Of a stretch of 64,000 nt of DNA, positions 37,996 through 47,755 are shown one piece after another. The notes under the pieces were generated by a model. It had not been told where the DNA came from. It made no database searches and was given only the letters and a program-made list of their open reading frames with translations. A program made the translations under genes and the position numbers. Origin of the DNA: Gemmobacter lanyuensis (GTDB taxonomy: Bacteria; Pseudomonadota; Alphaproteobacteria; Rhodobacterales; Rhodobacteraceae); contig NZ_BMYQ01000012.1 of the NCBI RefSeq assembly GCF_014652355.1, positions 1 through 64,000 on the forward strand, given 5' to 3'. Position 1 is the stretch's first letter. Each line of letters begins with the position of its first letter.

Positions 37996-39567
37996 ATGAG
38001 AGATTTTCAGCGCCCGGGCCGTTCGCCCGTTCTTGCGACGAATGGTATATGTGCCACCTCGCATCCGCTGGCTGCGAAAGTGGCGGTCGATGTGCTGCAG
38101 GCCGGGGGCAATGCGCTCGATGCGGCGCTTGCCGGGGCGGTGCTGCTGGGGATTTGCGAACCGCAGATGACCGGGATCGGCGGCGATTGCTTTGCGCTGA
38201 TCAAGCTCCCGGGGCAGGAAGATGTGATCGGCTTCAACGGGTCCGGCCGTGCGCCCGCCGCGCTTTCTGCCGATGCGTTGCGTGCGAGGGGCCTGACCGA
38301 GATGCCTTTGCACGGGGTTGATGCCGTGACCCTGCCGGGCGCGATGGATGCCTTTTGTCGGCTGAACGCGGATCACGGACGGCTGTCGCTGGCCGAGGTG
38401 CTGGCCCCCGCAATCCATTATGCCGAGGAAGGGGTGCCCGTGGCCCCCCGCGTTGCGCGCGACTGGGCCGAGGATGCGTCGGTGCTGCAGGGTGATGCGC
38501 GCCGGTTCTATTTGCTGGACGGTCAGGCGCCCCGTGTGGGGCAGATCTTCCGTGCGCCCGGCCAGGCCGAGGTGCTGCGCCGTGTCGCCCGCGCAGGGCG
38601 CGCCGGGTTCTACGAAGGCGAAGTGGCCGAGGATCTTGTGGCCTCGCTCCGCGCGCTTGGCGGGTGTCACAGCCTTGACGATCTTGCCAGCACGCAGGGC
38701 AGCTATACCGCCCCCATCGCCACCACCTATCGGGGCGTCGATTTGCTGGAACATCCGCCGAACGGGCAGGGGGCGACGGCGCTTTTGATGCTGAAGATCC
38801 TGTCGCATTTCGATCTGGCGTCGCTTGATCCCTTCGGCGCGCCCCGCGCGCATCTGGAGGCAGAGGCCGCGAAGCTCGCATACGACGCCCGCAACCGCTT
38901 CATCGCAGACCGCGCGGCACGTCTGGACCATATGCTGTCGGATCAGACGGCGGCGCAACTTGCCGCGCTGATTGATCCGCGCCGCGCCATGGACAACCCC
39001 ACCCGGCTGAGCGAGGCCGTCCACAAGGATACCGTCTATATCACCGTGGTGGATCGTGACCGCATGGCCGTGTCGCTGATCTATTCGATCTTCTGGGGCT
39101 TTGGGTCCGGCCTTGCCTCTGCCCGGTTCGGGATCAACTTCCAGAACCGCGGCGCGGGCTTCACCCTGCAGCCGGGCCACCCGAATGAGGCGGGCGGGGG
39201 CAAGCGCCCGATGCATACGATCATTCCGGGCATGCTGGCGGAAGGTGGGCGCGTGACCATGCCCTTCGGTGTGATGGGCGGGGCCTATCAACCCTGCGGC
39301 CACGCGCGGTTCGTAACCAACCTGCGCGATTTCGGGCTGGACCCTCAGGCCGCGATTGACGCGCCGAGATGCTTCACCACGGTCGAGGGGCTGCGGATCG
39401 AACGCGGCTATGCGCCGGAAACTGTCGCCGCGCTGGCCGATCTGGGGCATCAGGTGCTGGAGGCGGATGAACCCATCGGCGGCGCACAGGCGATCCACAT
39501 GCATGATACAGGGGTGCTGGAGGGGGCGTCGGACCCGCGCAAGGACGGCTGCGCCCTCGGGTATTGA
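37996..39567 (+). CDS. Gamma-glutamyltransferase family protein
   Basis: The 523-residue Ntn-hydrolase has the GGT layout: GICATSHPLAAKVAVDVLQA, GGNALDAALAGA, GIGGDCFALI, and the self-cleavage/catalytic Thr346 in EAVHKDTVYITVVDRD, then PFGVMGGAYQPCGHARF. It has no signal peptide, so it is likely cytosolic, as in the YwrD-like group; substrates may be gamma-glutamyl compounds other than glutathione. The ATG at 37996 is preceded by GGAGGCAG. It is a single gene with about 205 nt before it in which I see no ORF. Confidence 0.87.
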   Translation: MRDFQRPGRSPVLATNGICATSHPLAAKVAVDVLQAGGNALDAALAGAVLLGICEPQMTGIGGDCFALIKLPGQEDVIGFNGSGRAPAALSADALRARGLTEMPLHGVDAVTLPGAMDAFCRLNADHGRLSLAEVLAPAIHYAEEGVPVAPRVARDWAEDASVLQGDARRFYLLDGQAPRVGQIFRAPGQAEVLRRVARAGRAGFYEGEVAEDLVASLRALGGCHSLDDLASTQGSYTAPIATTYRGVDLLEHPPNGQGATALLMLKILSHFDLASLDPFGAPRAHLEAEAAKLAYDARNRFIADRAARLDHMLSDQTAAQLAALIDPRRAMDNPTRLSEAVHKDTVYITVVDRDRMAVSLIYSIFWGFGSGLASARFGINFQNRGAGFTLQPGHPNEAGGGKRPMHTIIPGMLAEGGRVTMPFGVMGGAYQPCGHARFVTNLRDFGLDPQAAIDAPRCFTTVEGLRIERGYAPETVAALADLGHQVLEADEPIGGAQAIHMHDTGVLEGASDPRKDGCALGY

Positions 39568-39577
39568 CCCCGGGGCG

Positions 39578-39904
39578 TCAGTTCAGCTGAAACTGCAGCG
39601 GATAGCGACCATCCTCGAAATCGCCGAACAGATCGTGCAGATCGGGGTGGTCCACCGGCTCGCCCGTGTCATCCGGGACAAGGTTCTGTTCCGACACATA
39701 GGCGACGTAATAGCTTTGGTCGTTTTCGGCCAGCAGGTGATAGAACGGCTGGTCCTTTTCGGGGCGGCTGTCTTCGGGAATGGCGGCATACCATTCTTCA
39801 GTGTTTGAAAACATCGCGTCCACGTCAAAGACGACGCCCCGGAAGGGGTGTTTCCGATGCCGCAGCACCTGCCCGAGATGATATTTGGCCTGCGTTTTCA
39901 ACAT
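39578..39904 (-). CDS. hspQ: Heat shock protein HspQ
   Basis: The 108-residue protein matches HspQ: KYHLGQVLRHRKHPFRGVVFDVD, TEEWYAAIPEDSRPEKDQPF, YHLLAENDQSYYVAYVSEQN and LVPDDTGEPVDHPDL. HspQ binds hemimethylated DNA in older literature and enhances Lon protease. It converges on the gamma-glutamyltransferase gene with 10 nt between. Confidence 0.93.
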   Translation of the reverse strand: MLKTQAKYHLGQVLRHRKHPFRGVVFDVDAMFSNTEEWYAAIPEDSRPEKDQPFYHLLAENDQSYYVAYVSEQNLVPDDTGEPVDHPDLHDLFGDFEDGRYPLQFQLN

Positions 39905-40108
39905 CTGTCAGTCCCCCGCCACTTTAGTAACCCTTTCCTCAGGCAAGGTCCACCGCTGCGGCCGCGAATCAGGGAAACAGTCTGTGGTCCTTTTCGGCAT
40001 TTGCGGCGCTTTGATCGCAGTTTTCTGATCAAAGCCGGGCTTGCCCCCCATTCACTCGCCCCCGGATTTGCCCTATCGTGCCAAAAAACAAAGACACGCG
40101 AGGGGCAG

Positions 40109-40693
40109 ATGAGCAGACTTCTCCGTGCGTCGATCCTACTTCTGTTGCTGGCTTCGTGTGGCGGCGGCAGATTTTCGGCGCCCCGCAATCTGGATGACGC
40201 CTGCGCGATCCTGCGCGAGCGGCCCGAATACTATCGGGCGATGAAGGCCACCGAACGCCGTTGGGGCGTGCCGGTGCATGTGCAGATGGCGACCATCCAT
40301 CAGGAAAGCAAATTCATCGGCAACGCCAAGACCCCGCACCGTTTCGTGCTGGGGATCATTCCGATGGGGCGCCAAAGCACGGCTTATGGCTATAGCCAGG
40401 CGCTGGACGGCACCTGGGAGGAATACCAGGCCGAGACGCGCAACCGTAGCGCCCGGCGCGACCGCATCAGCGACGCGACCGATTTCATGGGCTGGTACAT
40501 GAACGGCACCACCGAACGGTTGGGCGTGTCAAAATGGGACGCGCGCAGCCAGTACCTCGCCTATCATGAAGGGCGCACGGGCTTTGCCAATGGCAGCTAC
40601 AACAGCAAGGCCTGGCTGGTCGACGTGGCGGCCAAGGTACAGTCGCGGTCAGATCGCTACGCCTCGCAGCTCGCGGCTTGCGGGCGGGGGTAA
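40109..40693 (+). CDS. Lipoprotein with lytic transglycosylase (SLT)-like fold
   Basis: The 194-residue protein has a lipoprotein signal (MSRLLRASILLLLLASC, lipobox LASC). The domain contains VPVHVQMATIHQESKF, with the Glu expected for a lysozyme-type catalyst, and later TAYGYSQALDGTWEEY and LAYHEGRTGF, as in SLT-type enzymes. It probably cuts peptidoglycan glycan strands from the periplasmic face of a membrane. The ATG at 40109 follows GAGGGGC. A terminator hairpin follows the stop. Confidence 0.8.
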   Translation: MSRLLRASILLLLLASCGGGRFSAPRNLDDACAILRERPEYYRAMKATERRWGVPVHVQMATIHQESKFIGNAKTPHRFVLGIIPMGRQSTAYGYSQALDGTWEEYQAETRNRSARRDRISDATDFMGWYMNGTTERLGVSKWDARSQYLAYHEGRTGFANGSYNSKAWLVDVAAKVQSRSDRYASQLAACGRG

Positions 40694-40696
40694 GGG

Positions 40697-40719
40697 AAAG
40701 GGGGCCTCGGCCCCCTTTG
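40697..40719 (+). terminator. Terminator between the SLT-like lipoprotein and lolA
   Basis: AAAGGGGGC / GCCCCCTTT around a CTCG loop, directly after the SLT-like gene and 4 nt before the lolA stop on the other strand; it can serve both convergent genes. Confidence 0.75.
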
Positions 40720-40722
40720 TCA

Positions 40723-41322
40723 TTACTTGCGGCGGTCCACTTCCATCGTGACGTTGAACAGCGACGGCGGATAGTCCTTGCCGCGCACCAGATCATCCAG
40801 CGTCACCCGCGTCTGATTGCCGGCGTCGTCGGTGATGATCCATTCCCGCAGCGCAACCGGCGAGTCGGTAAAAACCAGCTCGATCGTGCCATATTCCGGA
40901 TGTTCCGGGTCCTGCGCCAGAACCCGCGTCGCTCCGCCCGCCTCGGTGTGGCCCACGACCATTTTGCTGCGGCCCAGGTTGACCTTGTCGCCGAGGATCA
41001 GGTTCAGCGGTGTGCGCTTCAGCGGATATTGCTCGGGCGGCTGGTTCGACTTGCCGTCAAAGATCGCGACCTGACCGCCGGCGGCCAGAACCAGATTGCG
41101 GTCCGGCGGGGCATATTCGAACCGCACCCGGCCGGGGCGCTTGATGAAGATCTGCCCTTCCGCGCGCGACCCGTCGGCATTGAACTGGGTGAAGCGGCTT
41201 TCGGCTGTGGTCAGACTGTTGAGGTAATCCGACAGGGTGGCCAATGACAGTTTCTCCGCCTGCGCGGGCAGCGCAAGCGCAAGAAGGACAAACGGGGCGG
41301 CAAGCGCGGTGCGACGGTTCAT
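40723..41322 (-). CDS. lolA: Outer-membrane lipoprotein carrier protein LolA
   Basis: The 199-residue protein has a signal peptide (MNRRTALAAPFVLLALALPA, cleavage after AQA) and LolA motifs: LTTAESRFTQFNADGSRAEG, IFIKRPGRVRFEYAPPD, VAIFDGKSNQPPEQYPL and TPLNLILGDKVNLG. It carries lipoproteins through the periplasm to the outer membrane. The start at 41322 is chosen for the signal peptide. Confidence 0.92.
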   Translation of the reverse strand: MNRRTALAAPFVLLALALPAQAEKLSLATLSDYLNSLTTAESRFTQFNADGSRAEGQIFIKRPGRVRFEYAPPDRNLVLAAGGQVAIFDGKSNQPPEQYPLKRTPLNLILGDKVNLGRSKMVVGHTEAGGATRVLAQDPEHPEYGTIELVFTDSPVALREWIITDDAGNQTRVTLDDLVRGKDYPPSLFNVTMEVDRRK

Positions 41323-41497
41323 GCAGAGAATATAGGACGAAGCGCTGCCGCCTGCATCCCCCCGCGCGAAGCTGTGAGCGGCGGCCACCCCGGCGGCGGG
41401 ACGAATTGCCGCAAGACCCGCAATTTCCGCGCCTTATCTGCACACAGCGACGTGAGCGTGGCTTTCGTTCATGGCCTTGCGGGCCTATCCTGTCGGC

Positions 41498-44005
41498 ATG
41501 GATATCGTTCTTGTCGTTTCTTCCATCGCCATTCTCTTCGTTGTCATCGCGCTGGCCGAGCCTTTGGCAGAGCGCCTGCGCCTGCCGTATTCGGTGGTGC
41601 TGGCGGTGGTCGGGTCTGCGCTGGGGGCGCTTTCGGTCGCAGTGTCGGCCACATTGGGCGATACGCTCAGCCCCGAGGTGCAGGCGCTTCTGGCGTTGCC
41701 GATCCGGTCGAGCGTCTTTCTCTACATCTTCCTGCCGACACTGATCTTTCAGGTGGCGCTCGGGCTTGATCTGCGGCGGATGCTGGATGACTGGGTGCCG
41801 ATCCTTGTGATGGCGGTGCTGGCGGTGATCGTGGCGACGGTCTTTGTGGGGGGCGCGCTGGCACCCTTTACCGCCATGCCGCTGCTGGCCTGCCTATTGC
41901 TGGGGGCGATCGTGTCCACGACCGATCCTTCGGCGGTGGTCAGCATCTTCCGCAGCCTTTCGACGCCGCAGCGTCTGGCCCGGATCGTCGAAGGCGAAAG
42001 CCTGCTGAACGACGCCGCCGCCATCGCGCTGTTCGGGTTTTTCCTGACCTTCGTCATGGCGGGGGTGCCGAACCCCACGCTGCGCGATGCCTTTATCGGG
42101 CTGCCGACCATCATCCTGTCGGGCATCTTCACCGGCTGGGTCATGGCGCGGCTGGCCCTGTGGCTGATGGGGCGGCTGGCAGTCTGGCCCCTAGCGCAGC
42201 TGTCCCTGTCGGTCGCGGTGCCCTATGCGACCTATGTCGTTGCAGATCATGTGCTGCATGCTTCGGGGGTGGTGGCGGTGGTGGTCGCGGGGATGACGCT
42301 GAACTGGCTTGGCCCCGGCCGTCTGGCGCCCGCGACATGGACCTACCTGCGCGAGGTCTGGGACCTGCTGGCCCATTGGGCGGGGGCGCTGATCTTCGTC
42401 ATGGCCTCGCTGCTGATCCCGCGTCTGCTAGGCGATGCGCGGCTGACGGACCTGTTCCTGATCCTTGTCGTGGTGGCGGGCGCGACAGCGGCGCGGGTGG
42501 TGGTGCTATGGGGGGTGCTGCCGCTGCTGTCGCATTTCGGCCTGTCGCCGCAGGTGGAACGCCCCTACCGGATCACCATGCTCTGGGGGGGATTGCGCGG
42601 TGCGGTGACGTTGGCGCTGGCGTTGGCCGTGACGGAAAACTGGCGCGTTCCGGCCGATGTGCGGCGCGAGGTGGGCATCCTTGCCACCGGGTTCACGCTG
42701 TTCACGCTGTTCGTGCAGGGGGCGACGCTGCGCAAGGTAATCCGCCGGCTGGGTCTGGCACGGCTTGCTCCGATGGATCTGGCGCTGTCGCGGCAGGTGG
42801 TGGCCGTGGCGCTGCAAAATGTGCGCGAAGAGGTGGCGGCCGTCGTCAAGGGTCACAATCTGACGCGCGATATCGTCCGCTCCGAGGCCAAGGCCTTTGC
42901 CCAGCGTCTGGATCAGGCGGTAGAGCTGGCTGATATCATGGCCGAGATCCGCGACAAGGACCGTATCCCGCTGGGCCTTGTCGCCCTGTCGGGGCGCGAA
43001 CGCGATCTGGTGCTTGAGGCGTTTCGCGATCAGGAACTCGGCCCTGCCGAGGCCGAGGTCATGCTGGCCAATGTGGACCGGTTGATCGAAGGGACGCGGG
43101 CGGCCGGGCGTGCGGGCTATAACCGGGCCGCGCGGCGGGCCATCGGCTATGGGCGGCGGCACCGGATGGCGGTCGCGCTGCACAACCGGCTGCGCCTCTC
43201 GCGGCCGCTGGCTTCGCTGACGGCAAGCCGGTTCGAAATGCTGTTGAACCAGCGGCTGATCCTGGCCGAGCTGCACGCCTATCTGGACGGCAAGATCCGC
43301 CGGATCCACGGGCGGCGCGTGGCCGAGCTGCTGCACAAGATGCTGACGGCGCGGCAAGAGGCCAATGAACAGGCGCTGGAAGGTCTGCGCCTGCAATACC
43401 CCGGCTATGCCGAAGAGCTGGAGCGTCGCTTCATTCGTCGGCTTCAGCTGCGGTTGGAAGAGCGCGAATATGACACCCTGCTGAACGACGGCCTGATCGG
43501 GCGGGAACTGCACACCGCCTTGCGCCAGTCCCTTTCCGATCTGCGCCGGCGGTTGAAGGAACGTCCCAAACTGGACCTGATGGTGCAGAAATCCGAAATG
43601 CTGCGGCAGCTTCCGGCCTTGGCGGGGCTGGATGCGGCGCAGCTTCGTGTCATGCAGCGGGGCATTGCCACGGTTTATGCCCAGCCGGGCGAGGTGCTGA
43701 TCCGCAAGGGCGATGCCGCGCGCCATGTGTTCTTCATCGCGTCGGGCGCGGTCGAGGCGGCGATGGCGGGGCAGGTGCAGCGTCTGGGCCGGGGCGAGAT
43801 TTTTGGCCAGCTGGGTGTGCTGACCCGCCGTCCGCGCCGGGCGCAGGTGACGGCGATCACCCATTGCACGCTCTTGCGGCTGGATGAGACGCGGTTCCTG
43901 GATCTGCTGAACCGCAATGAGACGCTGCGCCAGGCCGTCGAGGAAAGCACCCGCCGCCGCGGCATGATGGAACAGGGTCCGCCTGCGCCACCGCCCGCGG
44001 CGTGA
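41498..44005 (+). CDS. CPA1-type Na+/H+ antiporter with cyclic-nucleotide-binding domain
   Basis: The 835-residue protein begins with about 12 membrane helices of an NhaP-like antiporter: LAEPLAERLRLPYSVVLAVV, GAIVSTTDPSAVVSIFRSL with the transport Asp, EGESLLNDAAAIALFGFFL with the ND motif, and WGGLRGAVTLALALAV. A long helical cytosolic region follows, and residues of about 700-825 form a cNMP-binding domain (GEVLIRKGDAARHVFFIASG, GRGEIFGQLGVLTRRPRRAQ). An alternative ATG is at 41471. It ends 11 nt from the convergent dnaE gene. Confidence 0.87.
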   Translation: MDIVLVVSSIAILFVVIALAEPLAERLRLPYSVVLAVVGSALGALSVAVSATLGDTLSPEVQALLALPIRSSVFLYIFLPTLIFQVALGLDLRRMLDDWVPILVMAVLAVIVATVFVGGALAPFTAMPLLACLLLGAIVSTTDPSAVVSIFRSLSTPQRLARIVEGESLLNDAAAIALFGFFLTFVMAGVPNPTLRDAFIGLPTIILSGIFTGWVMARLALWLMGRLAVWPLAQLSLSVAVPYATYVVADHVLHASGVVAVVVAGMTLNWLGPGRLAPATWTYLREVWDLLAHWAGALIFVMASLLIPRLLGDARLTDLFLILVVVAGATAARVVVLWGVLPLLSHFGLSPQVERPYRITMLWGGLRGAVTLALALAVTENWRVPADVRREVGILATGFTLFTLFVQGATLRKVIRRLGLARLAPMDLALSRQVVAVALQNVREEVAAVVKGHNLTRDIVRSEAKAFAQRLDQAVELADIMAEIRDKDRIPLGLVALSGRERDLVLEAFRDQELGPAEAEVMLANVDRLIEGTRAAGRAGYNRAARRAIGYGRRHRMAVALHNRLRLSRPLASLTASRFEMLLNQRLILAELHAYLDGKIRRIHGRRVAELLHKMLTARQEANEQALEGLRLQYPGYAEELERRFIRRLQLRLEEREYDTLLNDGLIGRELHTALRQSLSDLRRRLKERPKLDLMVQKSEMLRQLPALAGLDAAQLRVMQRGIATVYAQPGEVLIRKGDAARHVFFIASGAVEAAMAGQVQRLGRGEIFGQLGVLTRRPRRAQVTAITHCTLLRLDETRFLDLLNRNETLRQAVEESTRRRGMMEQGPPAPPPAA

Positions 44006-44016
44006 CCGGGCGTGGG

Positions 44017-47000
44017 CTAGACCTCTTCCACCATGACGACACCCTGCATCGCCTTGATGGCCCCCTTGATCTGCGGGGTTACGGGGTAAAGATCGGGCAG
44101 CATCAGGTCGATTTCGCGGCCCGTATCATCGGCGACGGTCAGGGTGATCTGGCCCTTGCTGCGGCTGTTGCCTTCCACGCGGGCAAAAAGCGCGGCCACG
44201 GCGGCCGCAGCCTCGGACTGGTCCAGATGGATGCGCAGATTTGCGCCCCCGGCCTCGGCCGCCACGCTGTCGATGGGCTGGGCCGCGCGGGCGAGCAGTT
44301 TCAGCGTCTCACCCTCAAGGTTCGCCTCGACCGTCAGGACCACATTCTTGCCGGGTTCCAGATGGTCCCGCGCGGCCTCAAGCGTGTCGGAAAAGACCGT
44401 CACCTCATAAAGCCCCGTCGGGTCCGACAGCTGCACAAAGGCAAAGCGGTTGCCCTTGGCCGATTTACGTTCCTGCCGGCTGCTGACCGATCCGGCCAGC
44501 TTGCCCACCACCGGCCCGCGTTCGCAGGCTGCGGTCAGTTCCGTCAGGGTCATCACCTTCTTGCGCTTCAACGGCCCCATATAGTCATCCAGCGGATGAC
44601 CCGAGAGGTAAAAGCCGATGGCCTGATGTTCCTGCGCCAGCCGTTCGACCGGCAGCCAGTCGTTGCGGTTGGGCAGGCGCGGCTCCGGGATGTCGGACCC
44701 CGCCTCACCGAACAGGCTGACCTGATTGCTGGCCTTGGCCTCATGGATCGCGGCGGAATAGGCGACCAGCGCATCCAGCCCGTCAAAGACCCGCGCCCGG
44801 TTGCCGTCCAGCACGTCAAAGGCCCCTGCACGGGCCAGCATCTCCAGCGGCCGCTTGCCCACGCGCTTCAGATCAACCCGCCGCGCCACATCGAACAGCG
44901 TGGCAAAGGGCCGGTCGCCCCGCGCCGTGACGATCATGTTCATCGCCTCGACGCCCACGTTCTTCAGCGCCCCCAGCGCATAGACCACCGCACCATCCTT
45001 GACGCTGAAGGTGGCCAGACTGCGGTTCACGCAGGGCGCCACCGTCTTGATGCCCAGCTTGTCCAGCTCGCGTTTGTAGACGGCCAGCTTGTCGGTCAGA
45101 TGGATATCGCAGTTCATCACCCCGGCCATGAATTCGACCGGGTGATTGGCCTTGAGCCAGGCTGTCTGATAGCTCACCACCGCATAGGCGGCGGCGTGGG
45201 ATTTGTTGAACCCGTAGTTCGCGAATTTCTCCAGCAGGTCGAAAACCTCGCCCGCCTTCTTTTCGTCGATGTTATGGGTCTTCTTCGCGCCTTCGATGAA
45301 CTTGGGGCGTTCCTTCGCCATTTCCTCGGCGATCTTTTTCCCCATCGCACGGCGCAAAAGGTCTGCGCCGCCAAGGCTGTAGCCCGCCATGACCTGCGCG
45401 ATCTGCATCACCTGTTCCTGATAGACGATGATGCCCTGCGTTTCCTGCAGGATCGGGTCGATGGTCGGATGCAGGCTTTCCAGCGGGCGCAGGCCGTGCT
45501 TCACCTCGCAATAGACCGGGATATTCTCCATCGGGCCGGGGCGATAAAGCGCCACCAGTGCCACGATATCCTCGATGCAGGTGGGTTTCATGCGCCGCAG
45601 CGCATCCATCATGCCCGAGCTTTCGACCTGGAACACCGCCACCGTCTTGGCCTGGGCGTAAAGCTCATAGGTGGCCTTGTCGTCCAGCGGGATATGGCCG
45701 ATGTCGTTTTCGGCGCCCGGCTTCGGGTCGTAAAGCCGCGTGCCATCCGCACCTTCATGCAGCTGCCGCCCGGTGCCGCGGATCAGGTCGATGGCGTTCT
45801 GGATCACCGTCAGGGTCTTCAGACCCAGAAAGTCGAACTTCACCAAGCCCGCCGCTTCGACCCATTTCATGTTGAACTGGGTCGCAGGCATGTCGGACCG
45901 CGGGTCCTGATAAAGCGGCACCAGCCGGTCCAGCGGCCGGTCCCCGATCACCACCCCCGCGGCATGGGTTGAGGCATTTCGAAGCAACCCCTCGATCTGC
46001 ATGCCATAATTCAGCAGGCGGTCTACCACCTCTTCGGCCTTGGCGGCCTCGCGCAGGCGCGGCTCATCCGCCAGCGCCTTCTGGATCGAGACGGGCTTGA
46101 CCCCTTCGACCGGGATCATCTTCGACAGACGGTCCACCTGACCATAGGGCATCTGCAACACGCGCCCCACGTCGCGCACCGCAGCCTTGGACAGAAGCGC
46201 CCCAAAGGTGATGATCTGCCCCACCTTGTCGCGCCCATAGCGTTCCTGCACATAACGGATCACCTCTTCCCGGCGATCCATGCAAAAGTCGATGTCGAAG
46301 TCCGGCATCGACACCCGTTCCGGGTTCAGGAAGCGTTCGAACAGCAGCGCATAGCGCAGCGGATCCAGGTCGGTGATGGTTAGCGCATAGGCCACAAGGC
46401 TGCCCGCCCCCGACCCGCGCCCCGGCCCGACCGGAATATCATGCGCCTTGGCCCATTTGATGAAATCGGCCACGATCAGGAAGTAGCCGGGGAATTTCAT
46501 CCGCTCGATGATGTCGAGTTCGAACTGCAGCCGCGCTTCGTATTCCTCGACCGGCGCCGCATGGGGGATCACGGCCAGACGCGCGCGCAACCCCTCCCAG
46601 GCTTGACGGCGCAATTCCTCGACCTCGTCATCGGCAAAGCGCGGCAGGATCGGCGCACGTTTGGCCGCTTTGTAGGCACAGCGCCGCGCAATCTCGACCG
46701 TATTCTCCAAAGCCTCAGGCAGGTCCGCAAACAGCGCGCACATCTCGGCTTCGGATTTGAAATAGTGCTGCGGCGTCAGGCGGCGGCGCGGCTGCGGCTG
46801 ATCGACATAGGCGCCCTCGGCGATGCAGATCAGCGCATCATGCGCCTCATACATCTCGGTCTTGGGGAAATAGACGTCATTCGTCGCCACCAACGGCAGG
46901 CCCATGGCATAGGCGATTTCGATGTGCCCACGTTCGGTCGCGGCCTCGGCCTCCATCAGGCGGCCGCCTTCGCCGGGATGGCGCTGCAATTCCACATATA

Positions 47001-47511
47001 GCCGCCCCGGAAAGGCCGCAGCCATCCGCGCGACCAGCGCCTCGGCCTTGGCACGGTTCCCGGTCTGCAGGATCTTGCCCACCGCCCCTTCCGGCCCGCC
47101 CGTCAGACAGATCAGCCCCCCGGCATGGCTTTCCAGCTCCTCCAGCGTGACCTGCGGCACCTGCCCCCCCTTGTCGAGGTAGAGGCAGGAATTCAGCTTC
47201 ATCAGGTTTTCATACCCCGCCTCGCTCTGCGCCAACAGCACGACCGGCGCGGGCGCCTTGGGCTTTTCTCCCGGTGCGGGCGGATCATAGGCAAGGCTCA
47301 CCTGACAGCCCAGGATCGGCTGCACCCCGGCCCCGGTCGCAAGGGTCGAAAACTCCAGCGCCGCGAACATGGCGTTGCTGTCGGTCACGGCCACGGCCGG
47401 CATGTTTTGCGCGGCACAAAGACCGACCAGCTTTTTCACCGGCACCGCGCCTTCCAGCAGCGAATATTCGGTATGGACACGCAGATGGATGAATCGGACG
47501 GGCTCTGTCAT
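44017..47511 (-). CDS. dnaE: DNA polymerase III alpha subunit
   Basis: The 1164-residue protein is a full-length DnaE: an N-terminal PHP domain (FIHLRVHTEYSLLEGAV), the polymerase motifs GPGRGSGAGSLVAYALTITD and MPDFDIDFCMDRREEVI with catalytic Asp residues, a helix-hairpin-helix region (YGFNKSHAAAYAVVSYQTAW), an OB fold and a C-terminal tau-binding part. It copies the chromosome. The ATG at 47511 starts MTEPVRFIHLRVH; an upstream in-frame ATG at 47643 would add residues that do not fit the family. Confidence 0.95.
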   Translation of the reverse strand: MTEPVRFIHLRVHTEYSLLEGAVPVKKLVGLCAAQNMPAVAVTDSNAMFAALEFSTLATGAGVQPILGCQVSLAYDPPAPGEKPKAPAPVVLLAQSEAGYENLMKLNSCLYLDKGGQVPQVTLEELESHAGGLICLTGGPEGAVGKILQTGNRAKAEALVARMAAAFPGRLYVELQRHPGEGGRLMEAEAATERGHIEIAYAMGLPLVATNDVYFPKTEMYEAHDALICIAEGAYVDQPQPRRRLTPQHYFKSEAEMCALFADLPEALENTVEIARRCAYKAAKRAPILPRFADDEVEELRRQAWEGLRARLAVIPHAAPVEEYEARLQFELDIIERMKFPGYFLIVADFIKWAKAHDIPVGPGRGSGAGSLVAYALTITDLDPLRYALLFERFLNPERVSMPDFDIDFCMDRREEVIRYVQERYGRDKVGQIITFGALLSKAAVRDVGRVLQMPYGQVDRLSKMIPVEGVKPVSIQKALADEPRLREAAKAEEVVDRLLNYGMQIEGLLRNASTHAAGVVIGDRPLDRLVPLYQDPRSDMPATQFNMKWVEAAGLVKFDFLGLKTLTVIQNAIDLIRGTGRQLHEGADGTRLYDPKPGAENDIGHIPLDDKATYELYAQAKTVAVFQVESSGMMDALRRMKPTCIEDIVALVALYRPGPMENIPVYCEVKHGLRPLESLHPTIDPILQETQGIIVYQEQVMQIAQVMAGYSLGGADLLRRAMGKKIAEEMAKERPKFIEGAKKTHNIDEKKAGEVFDLLEKFANYGFNKSHAAAYAVVSYQTAWLKANHPVEFMAGVMNCDIHLTDKLAVYKRELDKLGIKTVAPCVNRSLATFSVKDGAVVYALGALKNVGVEAMNMIVTARGDRPFATLFDVARRVDLKRVGKRPLEMLARAGAFDVLDGNRARVFDGLDALVAYSAAIHEAKASNQVSLFGEAGSDIPEPRLPNRNDWLPVERLAQEHQAIGFYLSGHPLDDYMGPLKRKKVMTLTELTAACERGPVVGKLAGSVSSRQERKSAKGNRFAFVQLSDPTGLYEVTVFSDTLEAARDHLEPGKNVVLTVEANLEGETLKLLARAAQPIDSVAAEAGGANLRIHLDQSEAAAAVAALFARVEGNSRSKGQITLTVADDTGREIDLMLPDLYPVTPQIKGAIKAMQGVVMVEEV

Positions 47512-47755
47512 GCGCGGCAGCCTAGCCGACCCGCCCCCCCGCCGGAAGGCCCCGCAAACTGCCCGCAGCACAGGCAAACCGCCCCATTCTTCTGCAAATC
47601 CGACAGGTGCTTTTGTGGAATGCTGAAAGGTAATGCTTGCCATGGGCAGGGGCCTCGGGTTCTCCTATCCTCAACCAGAAAAGGTCGGCCCCCGTCTTAC
47701 GCCGCATCGGAGGGGGGTCATCACGACCATGGGGAGTAACGCGGCAGGACTTTGA

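Noticed and set aside
38000-39567. Gamma-glutamyltransferase as part of a glutathione-dependent formaldehyde route for methanol
   Set aside because: The protein lacks a signal peptide and is far from the methanol genes, with none of the shared motif upstream; no support for a link.
39905-40108. 204-nt divergent gap between hspQ and the SLT-like lipoprotein gene
   Set aside because: I looked for heat-shock or EcfG promoter elements and found none convincing; no ORF of its own.
47721-47740. ATGGTCGTGA on the minus strand in the dnaE/xdhA gap, like the core of the methanol motif
   Set aside because: Only the core matches; the left half (ATTGSACC) is absent and the neighbours are unrelated to methanol oxidation. 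Short TGGTCG words are common in this GC-rich DNA.
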